Source: Colwelliaceae bacterium
GTDB taxonomy: Bacteria; Pseudomonadota; Gammaproteobacteria; Enterobacterales; Alteromonadaceae
Direction: 5' to 3'
Assembly: GCA_023954655.1 (NCBI GenBank)
Contig: JAGSHH010000009.1
Span: forward strand, 1-37,144
DNA length: 37,144 bases
The position numbers and the translations under genes were made by a program. This document shows positions 9,612-18,377 of the stretch, piece by piece. A model generated the notes under the pieces. The model had not been told where the DNA came from and did no database searches. It was given only the letters and a program-made list of their open reading frames with translations. Positions within the stretch are counted from its first letter, which is position 1; every line of letters begins with the position of its first letter.

Positions 9612-9662
9612 TGTATCAATTTCGACACACTAAACAATATATTGGGTCGCAATAGTGATACA
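9612..9662. promoter_or_regulatory. Candidate enhancer sites for the NtrC-type regulator
   Basis: TGTATCA occurs at 9612-9618 on the plus strand and again inverted at 9656-9662; each is followed after 4-6 bases by CGAC. The first forms TGT-N3-AATT-N3-ACA (9612-9627). They lie about 75-135 bp upstream of the -24/-12 element, the usual range for enhancer sites. Two copies only, so this is tentative. Confidence 0.35.
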
Positions 9663-9688
9663 CCAAAGCATTTATACTCAGTTAGTTT

Positions 9689-11416
9689 TTAAAAATCTGC
9701 GTCAATTTGAAATTGCAGGGAAGTTTGTGTGACAGGATGTTGAAATGCTATATATTCTGCATGCAGATGCAATCGTGTATTTTTATTACCATACAAGTCA
9801 TCACCCAAAATAGGCATATTAAGCCCATCAATATGTGCACAATGAACACGTAATTGATGAGTACGACCCGTCTTAGGGTAAAGATATACTTTAGTTAATT
9901 TCTTTTTTGAATTAATAACAGGTTGAGGGTCAAATTTTTTATAAGTCGTGAACGCTTTTTTACCTTGCTTGTAACAAACTAACTGTCTGGGTCTATCATT
10001 TAAATCGACGGTTAAAGGTAATTCAATAATGCCTGTATCTGTCGATAATTCCCCTTCAATAATGGCTACATACCTTTTTTCAATCGTTCGATTAATAAAT
10101 TGTTGTTGTAGTTTCTTATGGGCTCTTGAGTTCAATGCAACAATTAATAAGCCTGAAGTAGCCATGTCTAAGCGGTGAACAATTATCGGACCGCTAGCAT
10201 GAGGAAACATTGATTTAATTCGGGTAGATACTGAATCTTCAATAGATTTACCTGGTACTGATAAAAAATTAGCCGGTTTATTAACAACAACAATGTCATT
10301 ATCTTGAAAAACAATAGGTAATACCCTTCCTTCAGCAGGATTCTCTAATAGAGGGTTTTCATCTATATCAATACCATCAAGCATATGAGCTAAGATTGGC
10401 TGGCATTTCCCCTGACAAGCTGGATAAAAGTTTTTATGTTGCCGAATTTCTGACTTTGGTGCTTTCCCCCACCAAAATTCAGCCATAGCAATTGGCGTAT
10501 AGTTATTTTCAAAAGCATACTGTATTAGTTTAGGTGCAGCACAGTCACCTGCACCAGCTGGTGGTTTTTGTAAAATAGTATCTTTAAAAAGTTCAAGTAA
10601 GCTTTTTTCTTCACCACTTTGATTAAGAAATTTATATTGCTGAAAGAGTTTTTTTTGTAAGTTATTTGATAATTTTTTTCGTTGTTTTTTTAACGCATTT
10701 ATTTCATCAAGTAATAAATTAAGCGCCTCTTCTATATCGTCAATTCGGGACTGCCAAAATGTTTTTATTTCTAACAATTTATTTTTATCTTCAACACTTT
10801 CTCGACTCATCTGAATGCTATGTAGTTTAAACTCATCAGCACCAAGAGTATTTTCATTAAATTGCTGTTCAGCAATGAAACGTTTTTCTTTTCTTATTTT
10901 TCGGTTATCGACTATCCTCTCTCGATGAGTTTGCAATTCACACTCAAATTGAGCATTCATTTGTTCTAACTGACGCGTTAATTCATTTATTTTAGGGTTT
11001 TGTTCAAGGTTATCTATTTCTCGATTAATATTATTAATCACCACTTGTTTTTCTAGAAATAAACTATCTTTTTTCAACATATCAAATACTGGCGGGACGA
11101 AATTTGTTAAAAAGTTTGCATCTTCCAACTTTCCAGAAAATGCAGATAAATAACCTACCTCACCTTGCTCACTTTTAACTACCAAAACACCAAACATTTT
11201 TCCTGTAGTAGATTCAGTTTTTATATTCTCCTCTAAAGAAAGTCCAAAGCTATGTTGTAACTGATCTTGGTTGGTTAAAAAGTGTTGTAACTCTTTTGTT
11301 GCTAATATGCATAATGGGTGAGGTTGATAATAAAAAGGAAACGTGAATCGCTCAGGTAAATCATAACCTTCAATTGACTCTTTATAAGGAGTAAAGCAAC
11401 GTTTTTGAACTGTCAT
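9689..11416 (-). CDS. RluA-family pseudouridine synthase with long N-terminal coiled-coil region
   Basis: Isomerises uridine to pseudouridine in structured RNA. The C-terminal third is the catalytic domain: 'VVNKPANFLSVPGK' and the active-site Asp in 'HRLDMATSG' (Asp417 counted from ATG 11416), then 'KTGRTHQLRVH'. It is far longer (about 575 residues) than classic RluA (about 220). The N-terminal part holds a charged helical stretch at about 120-265 that looks like a coiled coil, then a Cys-containing stretch 'YPACQGKC'. Long forms of this kind occur in vibrios and relatives and are usually annotated as RluA-like; the target base is not readable from sequence. The open frame reaches TTG 11434, but ATG 11416 is the better start. 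It follows rnpB on the same strand after a terminator. Confidence 0.88.
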   Translation of the reverse strand: MTVQKRCFTPYKESIEGYDLPERFTFPFYYQPHPLCILATKELQHFLTNQDQLQHSFGLSLEENIKTESTTGKMFGVLVVKSEQGEVGYLSAFSGKLEDANFLTNFVPPVFDMLKKDSLFLEKQVVINNINREIDNLEQNPKINELTRQLEQMNAQFECELQTHRERIVDNRKIRKEKRFIAEQQFNENTLGADEFKLHSIQMSRESVEDKNKLLEIKTFWQSRIDDIEEALNLLLDEINALKKQRKKLSNNLQKKLFQQYKFLNQSGEEKSLLELFKDTILQKPPAGAGDCAAPKLIQYAFENNYTPIAMAEFWWGKAPKSEIRQHKNFYPACQGKCQPILAHMLDGIDIDENPLLENPAEGRVLPIVFQDNDIVVVNKPANFLSVPGKSIEDSVSTRIKSMFPHASGPIIVHRLDMATSGLLIVALNSRAHKKLQQQFINRTIEKRYVAIIEGELSTDTGIIELPLTVDLNDRPRQLVCYKQGKKAFTTYKKFDPQPVINSKKKLTKVYLYPKTGRTHQLRVHCAHIDGLNMPILGDDLYGNKNTRLHLHAEYIAFQHPVTQTSLQFQIDADF

Positions 11417-11501
11417 GAATGATGTCTGTAGCAAGTATGAATAAATTAATTCAGTATTATATTGGATAATATGACATTTATGAAAATTAATACTGTAAAG
11501 T

Positions 11502-11527
11502 CAAAACCCCCGCATTTCTGCGAGGGC
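11502..11527 (-). terminator. Intrinsic terminator of rnpB
   Basis: On the minus strand an 8-bp stem CCCTCGCA / TGCGGGGG (one G-U pair) closes a GAAA tetraloop and is followed by TTTT. It lies about 15 nt after the 3' end of the RNase P RNA. Confidence 0.9.
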
Positions 11528-11540
11528 TTTTAAAATTAGT

Positions 11541-11934
11541 GAGTTGACCGTATAAGCCGGGTTTTGTAGTTCTTTCGAAAAAGAGTGACAATCATTCGTC
11601 TAGGCCTTAAATCGCTCTAAGGCTCAAGCAACCTACCCGGTTTCCGCGCGAGCCACGCGTTGAAACCCTATTTGGTCTTGCTCCGGGTGGAGTTTACCCT
11701 GCAATTACTGTTACCAGTAATCCGGTGCGCTCTTACCGCACCCTTTCAGCCTTACCTGTTCTTCCGAAGAAGTCATCGGCGGTCTTCTCTCTGCTGCACT
11801 TGTCGTCGGCTTGCGCCGCCCAGGCGTTACCTGGCACCCTGCTCATTGGAGCCCGGACTTTCCTCCCCCTCACCTGTCTATTAAGAACCGAAATTCAAAA
11901 TACAACGATAAAGCAGCGATTGTCTGGTCAACTC
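11541..11934 (-). ncRNA. rnpB: RNase P RNA, bacterial class A
   Basis: The catalytic RNA that matures tRNA 5' ends. Read on the minus strand, the 5' end GAGTTGACCAGACA pairs with the 3' end GGTCAACTC as a perfect 9-bp P1 helix. Conserved class A blocks are present: 'GAGGGGGAGGAAAGTCCGGG' with 'CTCC' after it, 'CAGGGTGCCAGGTAACGCC', 'AAGGCTGAAAGGGTGCGGTA', 'GAGCGCACCGG' and 'GGTAAACTCCACCCGGAGCA', 'AAATAGG'. Length near 394 nt is close to the E. coli RNA. Open frames on the plus strand across this interval are spurious. Confidence 0.97.
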
Positions 11935-11941
11935 GCCGCGC

Positions 11942-11947
11942 ATTCTA
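11942..11947 (-). promoter_or_regulatory. -10 element of the rnpB promoter
   Basis: TAGAAT on the minus strand lies 7 nt before the first base of the RNase P RNA. The bases between are GCGCGGC, a GC-rich discriminator of the kind found at growth-rate-controlled stable-RNA promoters. The -35 region is weak (TTAGCT with an 18-bp spacer). Confidence 0.65.
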
Positions 11948-11984
11948 CCCTAAGAGTTCCCTCACAGCTAATAAATAATTATAT

Positions 11985-12656
11985 TTAGGGTTTTGTTTCT
12001 TTTATCAGACGAATGAGTTCTTGCGTTAAAGGTTCAACGAGTGCTTTATGTCGCTTATGTAAATAGTGATAAACAGGTACTTTATCAATCACGACTTCTT
12101 CAAATTGATATTCTTGATGGCGCTGTAAAATATTTTCTGTTATTAAGTTTGGCATTAAAACCAAATCAACACGCCCAGCATGGAGTAATTTAAACGCTTG
12201 TTCTGCTGATGTAACGAGCGTCACATCATCAATATTATTTTTTTCCAACTGCTCTGTAACATAAATTAACCCTCTCATTGTTGCTATTCGATAATCAGTC
12301 AAGGATTGCCAATTACTTAACTGCCTAATATTAACTTTTGAATATAGAATCAATTCTACATTTAGAATTTCAACAGGAATTCTTACATATTGAGGTAATA
12401 ATTGACTAGCCATTGCAATTCTAACGAGTTCAGCATCAACCCATGTATTTTTCTGAGCTTCTATAAATGCTCTTTTGGCAGGAAAAAAGGCAAACGATAC
12501 ATCAACATTCAAATTTTTATATGCAGAATTAATTAACGTAATAAGAGGTTTAAAATGTTGAGCTTCATTAGGGGCAACGATTTTCAAACTTTGTTTTTCT
12601 TGAGACGATACAGTTAAACTGATAATGAGCAACAAAAGACATATTTTTCTCGACAT
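11985..12656 (-). CDS. Secreted periplasmic solute-binding-like protein (SBP family 3 fold)
   Basis: A 223-residue protein with a Sec signal peptide (hydrophobic 5-17, likely cleavage after 'VSSQ' or nearby). The mature part looks like the transporter-type family 3 binding fold: 'LKIVAPNEAQHFKPLITLIN' at the front, an RAF-type segment ('FFPAKRAFIEAQ') and 'TMRGLIYVTEQLEKNN' then 'LLHAGRVDLVLMPN' further on. In marine gammaproteobacteria such single-gene proteins with no permease nearby are common and their ligands are mostly unknown. It is downstream of rsmI on the same strand, 106 bp away, and upstream of the rnpB promoter. No catalytic domain is attached. Confidence 0.75.
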   Translation of the reverse strand: MSRKICLLLLIISLTVSSQEKQSLKIVAPNEAQHFKPLITLINSAYKNLNVDVSFAFFPAKRAFIEAQKNTWVDAELVRIAMASQLLPQYVRIPVEILNVELILYSKVNIRQLSNWQSLTDYRIATMRGLIYVTEQLEKNNIDDVTLVTSAEQAFKLLHAGRVDLVLMPNLITENILQRHQEYQFEEVVIDKVPVYHYLHKRHKALVEPLTQELIRLIKETKP

Positions 12657-12762
12657 TGGTTACCCTTTATTTTCATCCTTAAAAAAACAGTTAACACTTC
12701 AACGATAGTTAATACTTACATTAAGCTTTGCACAACAAGGTGTGTATTTCCAATTTCTGACA

Positions 12763-13611
12763 TTATTTATATGACAGCGATAAATCATAAAGTTCTTTTT
12801 TATTCACTTGGTATATTTCAGCAGCTATACCACAGGCTTTTTTAGGAGGAAGTTCTTTTAAAAGTAGTTTTAATGTTGATTCAACTTCTGCCGTAATAAC
12901 ACTGTCTTTTTTCGGCGCTCCACTAATCATTAACACCATTTCACCTTTTAATTGATTTGGATCTTTCGATAACCAATCAAGCATATTTTGAGCATTATCT
13001 GAGTATATTGTTTCAAAGGTTTTTGTTAATTCACGTGCTATAACAATATCTCTTTCACCACCTAACACTTCTACGATATCAGTCACTGTATCAATTGCAC
13101 GCCTAGGAGCATCATAAAAAACCATTGTTCTTGTTTCATGAGCAATAGACGATAAGACCCCTTTTCTCGCCCCTGATTTTGAAGGTAAAAATCCTTCAAA
13201 AGAAAAACGATCTGTCGGTAATCCTGCAACAGATAAAGCAGATATTGCAGCGCATGCTCCTGGAATGGGAGAAACTTGTAAGCCAAGTTCTCGACAATAT
13301 CGTACTAGATGGAAACCTGGATCACTGATCAGTGGTGTGCCAGCATCCGAAACCAAAGCAATGTTTTTTCCTTCTTGTAATAAACTGGCTACATACTCTT
13401 GCTTTTGCCTTTCATTATGATCGTGTAAAGACAATGTTTTATTTGAAATTGAAAAAGCAGAGAGTAACTTTTTAGTATGACGAGTATCTTCACAAGCAAT
13501 CACATCTACTTTGGATAATACATCTAGAGCTCGCTGGCTAATATCTGCTAAGTTACCAATTGGTGTAGCTACGATATATAAGGTACCTAAAGTTTCTGCT
13601 TTATCTGTCAT
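12763..13611 (-). CDS. rsmI: 16S rRNA (cytidine1402-2'-O)-methyltransferase
   Basis: Methylates the 2'-OH of C1402 in the decoding centre of 16S rRNA using S-adenosylmethionine. The family hallmarks are clear: 'LYIVATPIGNLADI' near the N-terminus, 'CEDTRHTKKLL', 'VSDAGTPLISDPG' and 'FEGFLP'. I place the start at ATG 13611, giving a 282-residue protein like the E. coli enzyme; the open frame extends 8 codons to a TTG at 13635. It is divergent from lpoA, exactly as in E. coli (yraL / yraM), and shares a short promoter region with it. Confidence 0.96.
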   Translation of the reverse strand: MTDKAETLGTLYIVATPIGNLADISQRALDVLSKVDVIACEDTRHTKKLLSAFSISNKTLSLHDHNERQKQEYVASLLQEGKNIALVSDAGTPLISDPGFHLVRYCRELGLQVSPIPGACAAISALSVAGLPTDRFSFEGFLPSKSGARKGVLSSIAHETRTMVFYDAPRRAIDTVTDIVEVLGGERDIVIARELTKTFETIYSDNAQNMLDWLSKDPNQLKGEMVLMISGAPKKDSVITAEVESTLKLLLKELPPKKACGIAAEIYQVNKKELYDLSLSYK

Positions 13612-13626
13612 TTTTCTATACTTGTG

Positions 13627-13656
13627 TTGAGCCAATCGATGATGGCGTTTATTATA
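13627..13656. promoter_or_regulatory. Overlapping divergent promoters of rsmI and lpoA
   Basis: For lpoA, TTGAGC (13627-13632), a 17-bp spacer and TATTAT (13650-13655). On the minus strand TATAAT (13656-13651) overlaps the same bases and can serve rsmI, with no good -35. The two -10 boxes cannot be occupied at once. Confidence 0.55.
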
Positions 13657-13686
13657 CAGTAACTATATTAATTACGGGCTTTCTTT

Positions 13687-15540
13687 GTGAACAAAAATAA
13701 AATGACACAACATTCAACTTCACTGATGTTCTCGTTAATAATATCCGTTGTGTTGTTCAGTTGCTCAACCAATAAAGTCGCCGTCAGAAAAGAAAAAACG
13801 ACACAAAATATTATTGAAGTAAATACCGATAATACTATCACCGCTCAACAGTATTTATCTCAAGCAAAAAATGCTTCTTCAAATGAATCAATAGCATTAT
13901 TAATATCAGCAAGCCAAAAGCTCATAGAAGAGCACCAACTTGCAAAGTCATTATGGTTAGCTGAACAAACACTGCCTCTAGTACTCAATGACCTTCAGAA
14001 AAAACACTTATTGTTAATCAAAGCTGAAAGTTTATTCTTGTCTGAAAATATTGAGTTAGCGTTAACTGCCTTGCAAGCAATTGAAGGTATAGAGTCTTTA
14101 TCCAAAATTCATCAATTAAAATATTACCAACTTATTGCCTTAGTGCAATCTAACCGAGGATTAAATTTAGCCGCAGCAAATGCAAATTTACGTGTATTTT
14201 CGTTAAAAAACACCTCCTCGATTGATGAAACAAAAACTCAATGGCTCGAACTGAACAACTTATCTCAATGGGAAATTGATCAGCTTGCTAGCATGAATCC
14301 ACCTAATTTTTTAGGTTGGCAACAACTCTTAAATTTTGCTCATCGATTTGGTTATGATGTCACAAGCTTTAGACGTTATTTAACACAATGGCAAAGACAG
14401 TTCCCTCAACACCCTGGTAATTATCTAATTCCTGAATTACTTAGTGATAAATTAAACCTAGCTAATGTCCAACAAAATATAGCCGTAATTCTACCATTAA
14501 CCGGTAGTCAAAAAGCCGCAGGTGAATCCGCCCAACAAGGAATTTTATCTGCTTACAATAACGATGAAAGCAAAAAGTTACATTTTATCGACTCTAACAA
14601 TGTTGATATGGCCACTCTCAATGAACAATTTTCCCAATTACAGATTAATTATGTTATTGGGCCTTTATTAAAATCAAAGGTCGACGAATATTTAGCTCAA
14701 CAAGAACTAATGCAACCTACTTTATTGTTTAACACACCTATTAAAGAAACTTTACAAGAGCAACATATCGTTTTATCAATGAACCCAGCTGATGAAGCTA
14801 TTCAAGCAGCAACTACATTGAGCAGAAAAAGCTATAAACACCCTATAATCTTTAGTCAAAAAGATGGAGTTAGTAAACGCATAGCTGAAACGTTTTCCAA
14901 TCAATGGCATAAAATCACCGGAAATATACCTGAAACGATATATGTAAATGGCGGTGCTAAAATGCAAAGCGAGCTAAAAGATAGTCTCGATGTTTCTTCA
15001 AGCCAATCTAGAATTAATAATATTGATAAACGCATCAGACAAAAAATAAAAACTGAAGCACGAAATAGACGAGATCTCGATATGATCTATGTAGTAGGCT
15101 CTCCTAATGAAACTCGCTTATTAAAACCTTATATTGATGTAAATATCAGCCCTTTTGCTCGTAAAATCCCTATTTTTGCAAGTTCGCGTAGCCATAGTGA
15201 TAATGCTGACAAAAGTGATAGTCGTGATCTTACTGGCTTGCAGTTTACCGAAATGCCTTGGCTTTTATCTAGTAAACAACAAAATCAATCACTCAAGAAG
15301 CTCAACGAAACTATCTGGCCTAATAGAAGTGACAGTCTTCAACGTATTTTTGCCATGGGCTACGATAGCCTATCATTAATAGAAAAGTTTCAAATGTTTA
15401 AACAATATCCATACATCAGACATTATGGTCAAACCGGTATTTTAAAACTAAAAGATAACACTGTATTAACCAGAAGTTTATTATGGGGTAATTACCAAAA
15501 GGATAAGGTACAAGAAATTGTTATGGAACAACAAAAATAA
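13687..15540 (+). CDS. lpoA: Outer-membrane lipoprotein LpoA, penicillin-binding protein activator
   Basis: LpoA reaches from the outer membrane through peptidoglycan and activates the transpeptidase of PBP1A. The N-terminus is a lipoprotein signal with lipid-acceptor Cys26 in 'LFSCS'. The next part (about 45-245) is helical and TPR-like, and about 260-610 has a periplasmic-binding fold ('IAVILPLTGSQKAAGESAQQ'), the two-domain plan of LpoA (617 residues). The start is taken as GTG 13687; ATG 13702 is an alternative and would leave a shorter signal peptide. The gene overlaps yraN by 23 bp and heads the conserved lpoA-yraN-diaA-dolP run. PBP1B is also in this window, but PBP1A is not. Confidence 0.95.
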   Translation: MNKNKMTQHSTSLMFSLIISVVLFSCSTNKVAVRKEKTTQNIIEVNTDNTITAQQYLSQAKNASSNESIALLISASQKLIEEHQLAKSLWLAEQTLPLVLNDLQKKHLLLIKAESLFLSENIELALTALQAIEGIESLSKIHQLKYYQLIALVQSNRGLNLAAANANLRVFSLKNTSSIDETKTQWLELNNLSQWEIDQLASMNPPNFLGWQQLLNFAHRFGYDVTSFRRYLTQWQRQFPQHPGNYLIPELLSDKLNLANVQQNIAVILPLTGSQKAAGESAQQGILSAYNNDESKKLHFIDSNNVDMATLNEQFSQLQINYVIGPLLKSKVDEYLAQQELMQPTLLFNTPIKETLQEQHIVLSMNPADEAIQAATTLSRKSYKHPIIFSQKDGVSKRIAETFSNQWHKITGNIPETIYVNGGAKMQSELKDSLDVSSSQSRINNIDKRIRQKIKTEARNRRDLDMIYVVGSPNETRLLKPYIDVNISPFARKIPIFASSRSHSDNADKSDSRDLTGLQFTEMPWLLSSKQQNQSLKKLNETIWPNRSDSLQRIFAMGYDSLSLIEKFQMFKQYPYIRHYGQTGILKLKDNTVLTRSLLWGNYQKDKVQEIVMEQQK

Positions 15541-15910
15541 CCCAAATAGAACAACGACCAAAGAAATTGGTAATAGTTGGGAATTATATGCTGAACGTTA
15601 TTTAGTAAAAAATGGCTTAGTTTTAATAAGCAAAAATTTTCACTGTCGCTTAGGCGAAATTGATTTAATTATGAAAGATGGTGAATCTTTTGTTTTTATC
15701 GAAGTGAAATACCGAAAAAACAATCAGTTTGGTGGAGCGATATCGGCCGTTACATCTAATAAACAAAAAAAAATTATAAAAACAGCAACATTTTTTCTGC
15801 AACAACAAAGATTAAATGAATATAATACCGCATGTCGGTTTGACGTCGTCGCGATTGAAGGCGACAAAAATCAACCAAAAATACACTGGCTAAAAAATGC
15901 TTTTAGCTAA
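15518..15910 (+). CDS. yraN: YraN family protein (UPF0102), restriction-endonuclease-like fold
   Basis: A 130-residue protein of the UPF0102/YraN family, predicted to have a nuclease-like fold. The conserved 'GEIDLIMKD' and 'FIEVKYRK' motifs supply the acidic and lysine residues of an Asp-(Glu-x-Lys)-type site. The biochemical role in the cell is not settled. The start is TTG 15518, read inside the end of lpoA; AAGG ends 9 nt before it and no ATG occurs until the middle of the domain. The 23-bp overlap implies coupling to lpoA. Confidence 0.93.
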   Translation: MLWNNKNNPNRTTTKEIGNSWELYAERYLVKNGLVLISKNFHCRLGEIDLIMKDGESFVFIEVKYRKNNQFGGAISAVTSNKQKKIIKTATFFLQQQRLNEYNTACRFDVVAIEGDKNQPKIHWLKNAFS

Positions 15911-15940
15911 TGGCTATAATACAGTTAAATTACAAGCTAA

Positions 15941-16549
<609 letters not shown>

Positions 16550-16554
16550 TATTT

Positions 16555-17127
16555 ATGAAATTGAAACAGTTTATATTTATCGCAACTACCGCAGCAATAT
16601 TGCAAGGTTGCGTTGCCGCTGCTGTAGTTGGTGTAGTAGGCGGAGCTTCTGTTGTAAATGACAATAGAAGTATTGGTAATCAAGTAGACGATCAAAAAAT
16701 AGAATTAGTCGCCCACAATAATTTAGCCAAAATAGAAGGGCTTTCTGACAATACAAATTTACAAGTAGTAAGTTTGAATGGAAAGGTACTTGTCGTTGGT
16801 CAATCACCAAATAGCTATTTAAAAGATTTAGCGATAAAAACCATTAATCAAGTCGATGGCATTGAGCATATTTATGATCAAATTCGTATTGGAAATACTG
16901 TCTCAATAACCACTAAAAGTAATGATATATGGTTAACGTCGAAAGTTAAAACAGCATTATTTAGTAGTGATAATTTAGATGCTACAAATATCAAAGTTGT
17001 TACTGAAAATGGCGAAGTATTTTTAATGGGCTTAGTAAAAAGCAGTGAAGCAAATGCTGCTGTTGAAGTGGCTAGAAATGTTAGCGGTGTCAATAGAGTA
17101 TTCAAAATGTTTGAATATCTTGATTAA
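16555..17127 (+). CDS. dolP: Outer-membrane lipoprotein DolP, two BON domains
   Basis: Dual-BON lipoprotein (formerly YraP) that supports outer-membrane integrity and BamA function at division sites. The lipobox 'LQGC' puts the acceptor at Cys19, followed by a Gly/Ala/Val-rich tether. Two BON domains span about 45-112 and 120-190; the second carries the 'VKTALF' and 'GEVFLMGLV' pattern typical of the fold. Length 190 residues equals E. coli DolP. The ATG lies 6 bp after diaA, so it is in the same operon, and a strong terminator follows. Confidence 0.95.
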   Translation: MKLKQFIFIATTAAILQGCVAAAVVGVVGGASVVNDNRSIGNQVDDQKIELVAHNNLAKIEGLSDNTNLQVVSLNGKVLVVGQSPNSYLKDLAIKTINQVDGIEHIYDQIRIGNTVSITTKSNDIWLTSKVKTALFSSDNLDATNIKVVTENGEVFLMGLVKSSEANAAVEVARNVSGVNRVFKMFEYLD

Positions 17128-17160
17128 TTAAAAGTATTAATTTCACAAAAAACAATCAAA

Positions 17161-17187
17161 AATTCACCAAGTACACCTTGGTGAATT
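17161..17187. terminator. Bidirectional terminator, dolP / sspB
   Basis: An 11-bp perfect stem AATTCACCAAG / CTTGGTGAATT closes a 5-base loop. A-rich sequence (AAAAAACAATCAAA) precedes it, so the minus-strand transcript ends in a T-run; the plus side has only scattered T. It sits between two convergent genes. Confidence 0.8.
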
Positions 17188-17193
17188 AATTCA

Positions 17194-17643
17194 TTACTTT
17201 ATTACTTTTAAGCTAGCTCGACCTTTTGACTGACTCTTAGGCTTCGTCATTGCTTTATCATCAGACTTTATCGTTGATAAAACAGTTGGACTCCCTTCTT
17301 CAGGAATATCTTCAACTTCTGGATGTTCAATAGCTAATGATGTGCCTGCACCATTTTCTTTCGCATAAATTGCAGAAATAGCGCCATAGGGGATCACCAA
17401 GGTTTCAAGTTTTCCGCCAAATCTAGCACTAAAGTCAATTTGCTCACCTGCCATAGAGATAGCGCCTATTGCAGATGACGATATATTCAAAGTAATTTGA
17501 CCGTCATTAACATAGGCCATAGGCACTAATACCCCGTATACATTTACATCTACGGTAATATAAGGGGTTAATTGATTATCAGAAATCCAATCATAAAAAG
17601 CCCTAACGATATAGGGCTTTGTAGATATCATTGACTCAGACAT
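17194..17643 (-). CDS. sspB: ClpXP protease specificity-enhancing factor SspB
   Basis: Adaptor that delivers ssrA-tagged, stalled proteins to ClpXP. The N-terminal substrate-binding domain is recognisable from 'RAFYDWISDNQLTPYI' through 'GGKLETLVIPYGAISAIYAK'. A flexible acidic linker follows, and the extreme C-terminus 'GRASLKVIK' matches the ClpX-docking tail of E. coli SspB. The ATG at 17643 lies 5 nt after the sspA stop; the frame could run one codon further to a TTG. The sspA-sspB pair is a standard operon. Confidence 0.96.
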   Translation of the reverse strand: MSESMISTKPYIVRAFYDWISDNQLTPYITVDVNVYGVLVPMAYVNDGQITLNISSSAIGAISMAGEQIDFSARFGGKLETLVIPYGAISAIYAKENGAGTSLAIEHPEVEDIPEEGSPTVLSTIKSDDKAMTKPKSQSKGRASLKVIK

Positions 17644-17648
17644 CAAAT

Positions 17649-18290
17649 TTAAACCGGATTACCAAAGCGTAATTCACGCTCAGCTTCGGTTAATGATGCT
17701 TGAAAAGATTCACGTTCAAATAATCTAAGCATATAAGTTTTAAGTTCTTTCGAACCTTGTCCTTCTAGCTCAATACCGAATACAGGTAAACGCCATAATA
17801 GCGGAGCTAAATAACAATCAACTAAACTAAACTCTTCACTCATAAAGTAAGGCGCTTCATTTAAAATTGGCGCAACACTTAATAAGCTCTCTTTTAATTC
17901 TTGACGAGCTTTATCAGCCTTTTCAGCAGGACCATTTAAAATGATCTTAGCTAAACTATACCAGTCTTGCTCTACACGGTGCATCATTAAACGACTACGA
18001 CCACGAGAAACAGGATAAACAGGCATCAATGGTGGATGAGGAAAACGCTCATCTAAATACTCAATAATTATTGACGCTTCATATAAAGCTAATTCACGAT
18101 CAATTAATGTTGGTACTGTTCCATAAGGATTTAAATCTAATAAATCCTCTGGCAAATTCGCCATATCAACCAAGTGAATGTCTACACCAACGCCTTTCTC
18201 CGCCAACACTATGCGTGTTTGGTGGCTATACATATCATCTGCATGTGAATATAAATTCATCACTGAGCGTTTGTTTGCAGCTACGGCCAT
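17649..18290 (-). CDS. sspA: Stringent starvation protein A
   Basis: RNA-polymerase-associated protein with a glutathione-transferase fold that in E. coli modulates transcription under starvation and acid stress. Seen: 'MNLYSHADDMYSHQTRIVLAEKG' region at the start (shown here in part), 'LNPYGTVPTLIDREL' and 'ASIIIEYLDERFPHPPLMP', all typical of SspA. Length 213. ATG 18290 has a perfect GGAGG 5 nt upstream. It follows petC by 81 bp, with a hairpin-rich gap and a possible own promoter, and is closely followed by sspB. Confidence 0.96.
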   Translation of the reverse strand: MAVAANKRSVMNLYSHADDMYSHQTRIVLAEKGVGVDIHLVDMANLPEDLLDLNPYGTVPTLIDRELALYEASIIIEYLDERFPHPPLMPVYPVSRGRSRLMMHRVEQDWYSLAKIILNGPAEKADKARQELKESLLSVAPILNEAPYFMSEEFSLVDCYLAPLLWRLPVFGIELEGQGSKELKTYMLRLFERESFQASLTEAERELRFGNPV

Positions 18291-18326
18291 TTTGCCTCCA
18301 AAATTCTACTATTAAAAACTAACAAT

Positions 18327-18377
18327 GGGGGCAAATGCCCCCAAAAAAATTATACGACACTAGATGTAATACTAGTG
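18327..18377 (-). promoter_or_regulatory. petC-sspA gap: two hairpins and a -10-like box
   Basis: On the minus strand CACTAG / CTAGTG (18377-18358, loop of 8) contains the petC stop codon. Next come TATAAT (18354-18349) and a T-run. Last is GGGGGC-ATTT-GCCCCC (18342-18327). The first hairpin plus T-run could partly end petC transcription; the TATAAT could start a separate sspA transcript whose 5' end carries the GC hairpin. Both roles are inferred. Confidence 0.45.

Noticed and set aside
11660-11988. Two open frames on the plus strand (74 and 87 codons)
   Set aside because: They lie in the antisense of the RNase P RNA, whose conserved blocks and P1 helix explain the sequence.
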